DNA of 64,000 nucleotides from Labedella gwakjiensis (lineage in GTDB: Bacteria; Actinomycetota; Actinomycetes; Actinomycetales; Microbacteriaceae): positions 558,001 to 622,000 of the forward strand of contig NZ_PYAU01000001.1 in assembly GCF_003014675.1 (NCBI RefSeq). The letters run 5' to 3'. Each line of letters starts with the position of its first letter. Position 1 is the stretch's first letter. The translations under genes and the position numbers were made by a program. The notes beneath the pieces were generated by a model. It was not told where the DNA came from. It worked only from the letters and a program-made list of their open reading frames with translations, and did not search any database. Of the stretch, positions 34,437 to 42,429 are shown in pieces.

Positions 34437-36977
34437 ATGAACACCGTCAGTGCGCCCGCGCGCGCCGTCCGAACACCGCGTCGCCGTCCTCAGCGACGGG
34501 CGTTGATCGCCATCGTCGCCGCTGCCGCGACACTCGCCGTGAGCAACGTGGTCCCTCTGTCGCCGGCTCTTGCCGACACCCGACCGGCCGACACGGCGGT
34601 GCCGCAGACCGTCTCGTCCGACGGCCTGCCGACCGCCCAGATCGGCACAGGACTTGCGCACGAGAAGGGCGACAACATCAACGGCGGCGTGGTCTGGGAC
34701 CAGGTCGTCGTCGGCGATGTGGTCTACGTCGGCGGCGACTTCCAGCGTGCCAGGCAACCGGGCGACGGGGCGGACAAGGCTGTCGAGAGGAAGAACTTCC
34801 TCGCCTACGACCTGAAGACGGGCGCTCTGCTCGACGTGAACATCCCCTTCAACGCCCGGGTCCGCTCACTCGCGGCTTCTCCCGACGGAAAGCGGCTCTA
34901 TGCCGCCGGCTCCTTCACCACGGTCGCCGGACTCACTCGCTACCGCATCGCCGCGATCGATCTGACGACGGGCAGTGTCGTGTCCGATTTCAAGCCCTAC
35001 CTCAACTCGTCGGCGTACACGGTCGCCGCATCGGCCACACGCGTCTACGTGGGGGGCGCGTTCGCGAGCGCCGGCAAGGCCGAGGGGTTCGATCGGGTCG
35101 CCTCGTTCACGCTCGACGGCCAGGTGGACCGCGCCTGGAATCCGAAGCCCCGTGTCGACCCCAAGGGCGTTCCCAACGGAATGTACGGCGGGACCAAGAA
35201 GAAGATCACGGGCAGCGACCTCGTTCAGGCCATCGTGGTCTCGCCTGACGGGAGCAAGGTCGTCATCTCCGGCAACTTCAATTCCCTGAACGGCTCGAAC
35301 CCCCTCGACACCAACCAGTCGGGCTACGGCATGGGCATGGTCCGCGCCGACAACGCGCAGATGCTGCCGTGGAAGGTCAACAAGGTCGTCCGCAACGCCA
35401 CGAGCAACTCGGCCGTGACATCGCTCTCGACCGACGGCGAGTTCGTCTACGGCACGGGCATCTGGACCACCGTCCACAAGGGCGGGAACTTCGAGGGGAC
35501 CTTCAAGGCCTCATGGGACGACGGTCGGCTCGACTGGGTCGAAGACTGCCACGGCGACACCTACTCGGCGTTCTCGCATCGTGACGTCGTCTACAAGGCG
35601 AGCCACGCGCACGCCTGTGACACGTTGGGCGGTTTTCCGGAGCGATCGAATACGGCGTCCCACGGCAAGTGGTACCGCGCGCTCGCGCTCACGAAGGAGC
35701 GCACCCGCACTCTGACAGCCACGCCGAGGACGACATACGTCAACTTCGCGGGGAATCCCGCGCCGTCTCTCCTCGATTGGTACCCCGACCTCCGCGTCGG
35801 CACCTACACGGGCATGACCCAGGCGGCGTGGGACGTCACCGCCTCCGGCGACTACGTCCTCATGGCCGGTGAGTTCGTGGCGGTCAACGGCGTCTCACAG
35901 GCAGGCCTCGTCCGGTTCGCCTCCCCGGACATCGCACCGAACAAGCAGGGGCCCGTCCTCTCAGGCGCCGATGTGACCCCGACCGTCACTGGAATCCAGG
36001 GCACATACGTGCGGCTCGAGTGGCGCGCGAACTACGACTTCGACAACGGCTCTCTGCAGTACGACGTATTCAGGGACGGCAACACCACCACCCCGGTGTT
36101 CACGAAGACCGTCCGGTCCAATTTCTATATGCGTCCCGTCATCAAGGCGACCGACGGGTACCTTGCTCCCGGCACCACACACACGTACAGGATCCGAACC
36201 AGCGATCCGTTCGGCAATCAGACCTGGGGCGAGACGGTCAGCTATACGGCACCGAAGACCGGCGCTCTGGCCTCGGACGGCCAGCGCTCGACCTACGACT
36301 CTGCGGTCCTCGCCGACCAGCCGTCAGCGTACTGGCCGATGAGTGAGTCGAGTGGAGCGCTCGCCGTCAACTGGGCCGGGACGAACCATGTCAACTCGCT
36401 GAGCGCTCGCGTGCCCGGCGCGGAGGTTGCCCGCAACCCGAAGGCTCGTGCCTATTCGCTCTCCGGGACCACGTGGGCGGCCACTGCGGCAGCAGAGCCG
36501 ACGTCGGCGACGTTCACCACCGAGCTGTGGTTCAAGACCACGACGAAGACCGGCGGCACACTCGTCGCGCAGACGACGAAACGCGATCTGACCTCTGCAT
36601 TCGATCGCGCCGTCTACATGGACACAGCCGGTCGGATCCTCTTCACGGCGACCGATGGGACGGCGAAGGCGATCAGCACCAAGGGAGCGTTCAACGACGG
36701 CCGGTGGCACCACCTCGCAGTCACGATCGGTGCATCCGGCACCACCATCTACGTCGACGGCACGGCACGCGTGAGCCGCGCAGACCTCCGAACGGGTGCG
36801 ATGCTCGGCGGGCGAGCGTTCTGGGCCGTCGGGGCGCACAATCTCGCCGGGCGCCACCTCGCACCGGCGGCCAACGGCCACTTCGCGGGGTCGCTCGACA
36901 ACATCGCGTCGTACAACCGACCGCTCACGGCTGCGGAGGTCTCCGCCCACTACACGGCGGGAGTGGCGAAGCCCTGA
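34437..36977 (+). CDS. Secreted beta-propeller / LamG-like surface protein
   Basis: An 846-residue secreted protein. A Sec signal with an RRRPQRR head and the core ALIAIVAAAATLAVSNVVPL ends near ALA-DT (residue about 43). Residues 75-490 form a propeller of repeats such as VWDQVVVGDVVYVGGDF, VRSLAASPDGKRLYAAGSF and AIVVSPDGSKVVISGNF. A fibronectin-like module (RLEWRANYDFDNGSLQYDVFRDG) spans about 510-600, and a LamG/concanavalin-like domain (TTELWFKTTT, DGRWHHLAVTIGASGTTIYVDG) ends the protein. There is no sortase signal. It is a paralogue of the protein at 48039-51395 but lacks its PKD and C-terminal domains. It is inserted in the middle of the polyamine locus. A glycan- or matrix-binding role is inferred from LamG. 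Confidence 0.85.
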   Translation: MNTVSAPARAVRTPRRRPQRRALIAIVAAAATLAVSNVVPLSPALADTRPADTAVPQTVSSDGLPTAQIGTGLAHEKGDNINGGVVWDQVVVGDVVYVGGDFQRARQPGDGADKAVERKNFLAYDLKTGALLDVNIPFNARVRSLAASPDGKRLYAAGSFTTVAGLTRYRIAAIDLTTGSVVSDFKPYLNSSAYTVAASATRVYVGGAFASAGKAEGFDRVASFTLDGQVDRAWNPKPRVDPKGVPNGMYGGTKKKITGSDLVQAIVVSPDGSKVVISGNFNSLNGSNPLDTNQSGYGMGMVRADNAQMLPWKVNKVVRNATSNSAVTSLSTDGEFVYGTGIWTTVHKGGNFEGTFKASWDDGRLDWVEDCHGDTYSAFSHRDVVYKASHAHACDTLGGFPERSNTASHGKWYRALALTKERTRTLTATPRTTYVNFAGNPAPSLLDWYPDLRVGTYTGMTQAAWDVTASGDYVLMAGEFVAVNGVSQAGLVRFASPDIAPNKQGPVLSGADVTPTVTGIQGTYVRLEWRANYDFDNGSLQYDVFRDGNTTTPVFTKTVRSNFYMRPVIKATDGYLAPGTTHTYRIRTSDPFGNQTWGETVSYTAPKTGALASDGQRSTYDSAVLADQPSAYWPMSESSGALAVNWAGTNHVNSLSARVPGAEVARNPKARAYSLSGTTWAATAAAEPTSATFTTELWFKTTTKTGGTLVAQTTKRDLTSAFDRAVYMDTAGRILFTATDGTAKAISTKGAFNDGRWHHLAVTIGASGTTIYVDGTARVSRADLRTGAMLGGRAFWAVGAHNLAGRHLAPAANGHFAGSLDNIASYNRPLTAAEVSAHYTAGVAKP

Positions 36978-36998
36978 CCCGGCTCCGCCCACGCAGGG

Positions 36999-37036
36999 AC
37001 GTCCTCTGCGCACGAAGAGTCGCGCGCAGAGGACGT
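36999..37036. terminator. Bidirectional hairpin terminator
   Basis: A perfect 13-bp stem (acgtcctctgcgc / gcgcagaggacgt) with a 12-nt loop lies between the convergent surface-protein gene (+) and FAD oxidoreductase gene (-). Confidence 0.85.
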
Positions 37037-37058
37037 TCCGCACAAGATCGGGAGACGC

Positions 37059-38480
37059 CTAGGAGTCGAAGCCGAGGCCGAGTGCGTCGAGCGTCTTGAG
37101 GAGCACGTTGCGACGACCGTCGTTGTGGTCTGCACGATCGAGCGACCATCGCGTGGCGTTCACACCGATCGAGGCGGCCGGCTCCGGGGGGAAGGGCAGA
37201 GGTCGCTTCCGCACCATCTCGAGGCGTGTGCGCTCCGTCTCCTCGCCCGACAGGAGGTCGAGCATGACGTCGGCGGCGAAGCGTGTGGCCCCGACCCCGA
37301 GTCCGGTGAACCCGGCTGCGTAGGCGACACGACCTCCGAAAGCCGTCCCGAAGAACGCAGAGAATTGCGTGCTCGTGTCGATCACGCCGGCCCAGGTGTG
37401 CGAGAAGCGGATGCCCTCGAGCTGCGGGAACGTCGTGAGGAAATGCGACGCGAGCTTGCGGAAGGACTCCGGCCGCCGCTCGTACTCCGGACGGATCTTG
37501 CCGCCCGAGTGGTACACCGCGTCGTAACCGCCCCACAGGATCCGGTTGTCGGCGGACTGCCGGTAGTAGTGGAACTGGTTCGCGAGATCACCGATCCCCT
37601 GGCGACCCTCCCACCCGATGTCGGCCTTCTGCGCGGCGGTGAGCGGCTCCGTCATGAGCACGTAGTCGTACACCGGGACGGTCATCAGACGGTTCCGCGC
37701 AAGGAGCGAGGGGAACGCATTCGTGCCGAGCACGACCTGCTGGGCGGTGACGGTGCCACCCGAGGTGCGGACGGACACCCCTCCCCCTGCTTTCTCGATC
37801 CCGCGCACGAGAGTGTTCTCGTGGATCGTGCCGCCGAGCTCCTGGACCACGCGGGCGAGCTCGGCCGCGAGCTTCGCGGGGTGGACGAGCGCGGAGTCCC
37901 GCGGCGGGACGGAGAGCCCCGCGAGGTAGGTCGGCGAGTTCACCAGGCCGCGCATCTCGTCCTGACCGAGGAAGCGCGCGCCGCCCTCACCATCCGACTC
38001 CTCGAGCCACGGGACCTGATGCGGTTCGACCGCGACGGAGAGGTACCCGGTGCGTTCGAACTCGCAGTCGAGGGCGTACCGCGCGACCGTCTGCTCGATG
38101 CCGTCGAGGTTCTCGACGCCCAGACGCTCAAGTTCGACGAGTTCGTCAGGCCAGCGGCGAGCGCCGTTCTCCGAGCCGTGCGTGAGACTCGCCTCCACGA
38201 AGCCGCCGTTGCGACCGGACGCAGCCCATCCGATGGTCTTCGCTTCCACCACCGTGACGCGGAGCGACGGATCGCGCTCGAGGGCGCGGAGCGCCGTCCA
38301 GAGGCCGGTGTAGCCGCCCCCGACGATCAGCAGATCGGTCGTCGTGTCGCCGGCGAGCGACTCGTGGGTGTCACGCACGCCGAGGTCGTCGAGCCAGAAC
38401 ACCCCCTGCCGACTCCCCTCCAGCGCGCGCTCGACGGCGGAGGTTGCCGGCGGTCGTCTCTCGAAGACGGTGTCACCCAT
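37059..38480 (-). CDS. FAD-dependent amine/amino acid oxidoreductase (DAO family)
   Basis: A 473-residue flavoprotein of the D-amino acid oxidase/glycine oxidase superfamily, in the branch with gamma-glutamylputrescine oxidase. The FAD dinucleotide motif is LLIVGGGYTGLWTALRALE (residues about 50-68), followed by VVEAKTIGWAASGRNGGF, where ASGRNGG is the DAO signature. The C-terminal FAD contact is AAGFTGLGVGATRFAADVMLDLLSG. It probably oxidises an amine made from imported polyamine. It is divergent from the Lrp regulator gene, 181 bp away, and so likely under its control. Confidence 0.88.
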   Translation of the reverse strand: MGDTVFERRPPATSAVERALEGSRQGVFWLDDLGVRDTHESLAGDTTTDLLIVGGGYTGLWTALRALERDPSLRVTVVEAKTIGWAASGRNGGFVEASLTHGSENGARRWPDELVELERLGVENLDGIEQTVARYALDCEFERTGYLSVAVEPHQVPWLEESDGEGGARFLGQDEMRGLVNSPTYLAGLSVPPRDSALVHPAKLAAELARVVQELGGTIHENTLVRGIEKAGGGVSVRTSGGTVTAQQVVLGTNAFPSLLARNRLMTVPVYDYVLMTEPLTAAQKADIGWEGRQGIGDLANQFHYYRQSADNRILWGGYDAVYHSGGKIRPEYERRPESFRKLASHFLTTFPQLEGIRFSHTWAGVIDTSTQFSAFFGTAFGGRVAYAAGFTGLGVGATRFAADVMLDLLSGEETERTRLEMVRKRPLPFPPEPAASIGVNATRWSLDRADHNDGRRNVLLKTLDALGLGFDS

Positions 38481-38626
38481 GCGGATTTCGTCCTTTCCTC
38501 ACATCCGTCAGGCGGCGCCATCCGCGGCTGTTCCGGACGGAACGGCGACACAAGGAGACACCTCACAGATCGTTATTCCATGCTAATGATTTCGACCGTG
38601 CGGCGGGGAGTTTCCTACGGATTCGC

Positions 38627-38661
38627 TTGCTGGGAGCATCGTGAACTGACAATATGGCGAC
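38627..38661 (+). promoter_or_regulatory. Leaderless promoter of the Lrp gene
   Basis: TTGCTG (38627-38632) and CAATAT (38650-38655) are spaced by 17 nt, and the -10 box is 6 nt before the ATG at 38662. No Shine-Dalgarno sequence is present, so the mRNA probably starts at or next to the initiation codon. Confidence 0.5.
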
Positions 38662-39129
38662 ATGACCGCGAAAGATGGCCGCACCTCCCTCGACGACACA
38701 TCGAAGGCCATCATCGAGCAACTGCAGGACGACGGACGACGTTCCTACGCCGACATCGGTAAGGCCGTCGGGCTCTCGGAGGCGGCCGTCCGCCAGCGTG
38801 TGCAGAAGCTCATCGACGGTGGCGTCATGCAGATCGTCGCCGTCACCGACCCGCTCCAGCTCGGCTTCCTCCGTCAGGCGATGATCGGCATCCGCGTATC
38901 GGGAGACACCCGAGCCGTCGCCGACGCCGTCGCAGACATCCCGGCCGTCGACTACGTCGTGCTCACGGCCGGCAGCTTCGACCTGCTCGTCGAGATCGTC
39001 TGCGAGGACGACGAGAAGCTCCTCGACATCCTCAACGAGCAGATCCGCAGCCTCGACGGCGTCCTCTCCACGGAGACGTTCGTCTACCTCAAACTCCGCA
39101 AACAGCTCTACAACTGGGGGACCAGATGA
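38662..39129 (+). CDS. Lrp/AsnC-family regulator
   Basis: A 155-residue regulator. The N-terminal helix-turn-helix is LDDTSKAIIEQLQDDGRRSYADIGKAVGLSEAAVRQRVQKLIDGGVM. The C-terminal ligand-binding RAM domain has IGIRVSGDTRAVADAVADIPAVDYVVLTAGSFDLLVEIVCEDD. The stop overlaps the aminotransferase start by 4 nt. It sits between the two directions of the polyamine catabolism genes, so it is the obvious local regulator; the effector could be the amine or an amino acid product. Confidence 0.92.
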   Translation: MTAKDGRTSLDDTSKAIIEQLQDDGRRSYADIGKAVGLSEAAVRQRVQKLIDGGVMQIVAVTDPLQLGFLRQAMIGIRVSGDTRAVADAVADIPAVDYVVLTAGSFDLLVEIVCEDDEKLLDILNEQIRSLDGVLSTETFVYLKLRKQLYNWGTR

Positions 39130-40550
39130 CCCTGTTCGACTCCGACACCCGCACGCCCGCGACGGGAGACCTCGTGACGTACGACACCGACGCCCTCAAC
39201 GCCAAGGCGACCGATCATCTGTGGATGCACTTCGCGCGGCAGTCGTCGCTCGCGAAGGGCTCAGTGCCGATCATCGTCAAGGGCGAGGGCCACCACATCT
39301 ACGACAGTCACGGCAAGGAGTACTTCGACGCCCTCTCCGGTCTGTTCGTCGTCGCGGCCGGTCACGGTCGACGCGAGCTCGCCGAAGCCGCAGCCAAGCA
39401 GGCTGAGCAGCTCGCGTTCTTCCCGATCTGGGGCTACACGCACCCGGGGGCGATCGAGCTCGCCGACCGGCTCGCGGACTACGCACCCGGCGACCTCAAC
39501 AAGGTGTTCTTCGCCACGGGCGGCGGCGAAGCCGTGGAGACCGCCTTCAAGCTCGCGAAGTACTTCTGGAAGCTCCAGGGCAAGCCGATGAAGACGAAGG
39601 TCATCTCGCGCGCGGTCGCCTACCACGGCACACCTCAGGGCGCCCTCGCCATCACGGGCATCCCCGCGATGAAGGCGATGTACGAGCCCGTCACGCCTGG
39701 AGGCTTCCGCGTGCCCAATACGAACTACTACCGCTCCGACGAGATGGGTTTCACGGGCACGGAGGAGGAGTTCGGGCTCTGGGCCGCGAACCGCATCGAG
39801 GAGATGATCGAGTTCGAGGGCGCCGACACCGTCGCAGCCGTGTTCCTCGAACCCGTCCAGAACTCCGGTGGCTGCTTCCCGCCGCCAAAGGGGTACTTCC
39901 AGCGCGTGCGCGAGATCTGCGACAAGCACGACGTCCTGCTCGTGAGCGACGAGGTCATCTGCGCGTTCGGCCGCATCGGCCACATGTTCGCGTGCGACGC
40001 CTACGACTACGTCCCCGACATGATCACCTGCGCGAAGGCCCTCACGAGCGGATACTCCCCCCTCGGCGCCACGATCGTGAGCGATCGCATCTACGAGCCG
40101 TTCGCGCACGGTCAGATGTCCTTCTCGCACGGCTACACGTTCGGCGGACACCCCGTATCCACGGCCGTCGCCATGGCGAACCTCGACATCTTCGAGCGCG
40201 AGGGACTCAACCAGAACGTGCTCGACAACTCCGCGTACTTCCGCTCGTCCCTCGAGAAGCTCCTCGACATCCCGATCGTCGGCGACGTCCGTGGCGACGG
40301 CTACTTCTTCGGCATCGAGCTCGTGAAGGACAAGAAGACCAAGGAGACGTTCGACGACGACGAGTCGGAACGGCTGCTCCGCGGCTTCCTCTCCCGCGCG
40401 CTGTTCGACGCCGGCCTCTACTGCCGCGCCGACGATCGCGGCGACCCCGTCATCCAGCTCGCGCCGCCGCTCACCACGGGGCCGCGCGAGTTCGACGAGA
40501 TCGAGTCGATCCTCCGCAGCGTGCTGACCGAGGCGAGCAACCGCCTGTAG
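39126..40550 (+). CDS. Class III aminotransferase (putrescine/beta-alanine:pyruvate type)
   Basis: A 474-residue omega-aminotransferase. Marks are the N-terminal HLWMHFARQSS, PLP-binding FATGGGEAVETAFKLAKYFW, AYHGTPQGALAITG, the pyridine-nitrogen Asp in VLLVSDEVICAFGRIG, and the Schiff-base Lys304 in ITCAKALTSGYSPLGA. This pattern is that of the SpuC/putrescine-pyruvate and beta-alanine-pyruvate aminotransferases. With the transporter and the amine oxidoreductases it fits polyamine breakdown by transamination. It is coupled to the Lrp gene; the second FAD oxidoreductase follows 127 bp downstream. Confidence 0.9.
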   Translation: MTLFDSDTRTPATGDLVTYDTDALNAKATDHLWMHFARQSSLAKGSVPIIVKGEGHHIYDSHGKEYFDALSGLFVVAAGHGRRELAEAAAKQAEQLAFFPIWGYTHPGAIELADRLADYAPGDLNKVFFATGGGEAVETAFKLAKYFWKLQGKPMKTKVISRAVAYHGTPQGALAITGIPAMKAMYEPVTPGGFRVPNTNYYRSDEMGFTGTEEEFGLWAANRIEEMIEFEGADTVAAVFLEPVQNSGGCFPPPKGYFQRVREICDKHDVLLVSDEVICAFGRIGHMFACDAYDYVPDMITCAKALTSGYSPLGATIVSDRIYEPFAHGQMSFSHGYTFGGHPVSTAVAMANLDIFEREGLNQNVLDNSAYFRSSLEKLLDIPIVGDVRGDGYFFGIELVKDKKTKETFDDDESERLLRGFLSRALFDAGLYCRADDRGDPVIQLAPPLTTGPREFDEIESILRSVLTEASNRL

Positions 40551-40611
40551 GCCGTCGGGCGACTCACGCCCGATCTCACCAGGGGCAGCGTCGCCTCGTC
40601 ATACCCCGGCT

Positions 40612-40665
40612 CCCGGCGACAGACTCAGGGACCGGATCATTCGGCCCCTGAGCCTGTCGAACGGG
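40612..40665. repeat. REP-like palindromic element
   Basis: Two inverted arms of 23-24 nt (cccggcgacagactcagggaccg, written here in two parts cccggcgaca + gactcagggaccg, and cggcccctgagcctg + tcgaacggg) surround a gatcatt loop in the gap between the aminotransferase and the second oxidoreductase. The core CCTGAGCCTGTCGAA resembles a palindromic repeat found scattered in many bacterial genomes. I saw no second copy in this window. Confidence 0.6.
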
Positions 40666-40677
40666 AAGAGAACACTG

Positions 40678-42081
40678 ATGACGACGCGTCCGTACCGCGA
40701 GACCTCCTTCTGGTTCGACGCCCTCGCGGCCGAGGGCGCGGACGATCTCCTCCCCCGCCCCTTCGCACCCGACGGTCTCGACGTCGACGTGTGCATCGTC
40801 GGCGCCGGCCTCACGGGATTGTGGGCCGCCTACTACCTGACGGAGAACGACCCGTCACTGTCGATCGTCGTCATCGAGAAGGAGATCGCCGGCTTCGGCG
40901 CCTCCGGCCGCAACGGAGGGTGGTGTTCTGCGCTCTTCCCACGCGAGACCTCGTCGCTCGTGGCCGAGTACGGTCACGACGCCGCCAGGCGCATGCGCCA
41001 AGCGATGATCGACACGGTCGACGAGGTCGGCCGTGTCGTCGCCGCCGAGGACATCGCGTGCGACTTCTCGAAGGGAGGGACGGTGTCGTTCGCGATGTCC
41101 GACGTGCAGCGCACGGCCGCCCTCGCGGAAGTCGAGGCGAACAACGCCTTCGGGGTCGACACGCGCGAATTCTGGGACTTCCGCGGCACCGAATCGTCGC
41201 GCTCGCATCCGGACGGCGCGATCGCGGCGACGTTCAACCCGGACTGCGCCCGGATTCAGCCGGCGAAGCTCGTCCGCTCGCTCGCCCGGATCGTGGAGGA
41301 CCGGGGCGTGCGGATCTTCGAGCAGACCGCCGCCGTGTCATGGTCGGAGGGCGAGGTCGTCGCCGAGACCCCGGTCGGGCGCACGCGGATCACCGCCGGG
41401 TCGATCCTGCTGGCGACGGAGGCCTACGGTTCGCAGCTGCCCGGAATCGGACGCCGCATCATGCCGCTCTATTCGCTCATGATCGCGACGGAGCCGCTCG
41501 ACGACGCCTTCTGGGAGTCGACCGGCATCGAGCACGGTCAGACGTTCACCGACTACCGGCACCTCCTCATCTACGGCCAGCGCACAGCGGACAACCGCTT
41601 CGCATTCGGCGGCCGCGGCGCCCGGTACCACTGGGGATCGACGATCTCCGACAGCTACGACCGGGTCGACCGGGTGTTCGAGCATCTCCACCACACGCTC
41701 GTCGATATGTTCCCGGCGGCATCCGACGCGCGGGTGACCCACTCGTGGGGCGGCCCCCTCGGCGTGCCCCGAGATTGGCACGCGACCGTGTCCTTCAACC
41801 GGCGCAGCCGGGTGGGGCTCGCGGGCGGCTACGTGGGTGACGGCGTCGGCACGACGAACCTCGCGGGGCGCACGCTCGCGGATCTCGTGACCGGCGCGGA
41901 TACCGACATCGTCGCTCTCCCGTGGGTCGGCCACACGTCGCCGCGCTGGGAGCCGGAGCCGCTCCGCTTCGCCGGAGCGAACCTCGGCCTCGTCGGCACG
42001 ACGGTCGCCGACGTCGAGGAGAGGGCGACGGGTAAGCCGTCGATCGCCGCCCGCCTCCTCGCGCCGCTCACGGGGCACTGA
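40678..42081 (+). CDS. Second FAD-dependent amine/amino acid oxidoreductase (DAO family)
   Basis: A 467-residue flavoprotein of the same superfamily as the one at 37059. The FAD motif is VCIVGAGLTGLWAAYYLTEND (residues about 39-58), then VVIEKEIAGFGASGRNGGWCSALFP. The substrate-domain segments NRFAFGGRGARYHWGS and GLAGGYVGDGVGTTNLAGRTLADL close it. The C-terminal tail (about residues 410-467) continues past the FAD site, as in some polyamine-cluster members. It probably oxidises an amine of the same pathway. The two oxidoreductases differ enough to suggest different substrates. Confidence 0.87.
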   Translation: MTTRPYRETSFWFDALAAEGADDLLPRPFAPDGLDVDVCIVGAGLTGLWAAYYLTENDPSLSIVVIEKEIAGFGASGRNGGWCSALFPRETSSLVAEYGHDAARRMRQAMIDTVDEVGRVVAAEDIACDFSKGGTVSFAMSDVQRTAALAEVEANNAFGVDTREFWDFRGTESSRSHPDGAIAATFNPDCARIQPAKLVRSLARIVEDRGVRIFEQTAAVSWSEGEVVAETPVGRTRITAGSILLATEAYGSQLPGIGRRIMPLYSLMIATEPLDDAFWESTGIEHGQTFTDYRHLLIYGQRTADNRFAFGGRGARYHWGSTISDSYDRVDRVFEHLHHTLVDMFPAASDARVTHSWGGPLGVPRDWHATVSFNRRSRVGLAGGYVGDGVGTTNLAGRTLADLVTGADTDIVALPWVGHTSPRWEPEPLRFAGANLGLVGTTVADVEERATGKPSIAARLLAPLTGH

Positions 42082-42086
42082 CGCCG

Positions 42087-42132
42087 AGCGGCCGACGGGC
42101 CCATCCATGAAGGATGAGCCCATCGGCCCGCT
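42087..42132. terminator. Hairpin terminator
   Basis: A stem of about 20 bp with G-U pairs (agcggccgacgggcccatcc with ggatgagcccatcggcccgct) and loop atgaa directly follows the oxidoreductase stop codon. Confidence 0.7.
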
Positions 42133-42179
42133 GGATCACGCGATCCTGAGACGGTACGGCCATGCGCCCGCCCGAGGTG

Positions 42180-42429
42180 AGGAGCGGTATTTATCGTTCC
42201 ATGGCGCCGGAGGCCGAGAACAAACTCGGTGACGGTGCTCCGCTCGGTCACCACACCGTTGACGAGGGACTCGACAACGAACGTGCCGTCGGGCTTCGCC
42301 ACAGCCTTCACGACGATCGACTTCGAACCGACCTCAGTGGATCGTGTCGAGGAGCCCCAGGTCGCCAGCCGGTTTCACCGGGTCTTCCGACGTGCTCGGA
42401 CCGAGCTTCCGGAAACGTTCGGCGGACAT
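42180..42429 (-). pseudogene. Possible small gene coupled to the LuxR gene, broken by a frameshift
   Basis: On the minus strand the LuxR stop and a new start overlap as TAATG. The resulting frame reads MSAERFRKLGPSTSEDPVKP and stops after 31 codons at 42334. One base over, the text continues as a protein-like stretch (STEVGSKSIVVKAVAKPDG, then TFVVESLVNGVVTERSTVTEF) to about 42180. Joined by a single-base shift near 42340, the two would make a protein of about 100 residues. Either the 31-residue peptide is the true product, or this is a small gene with a frameshift. I do not recognise the family. Confidence 0.35.
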
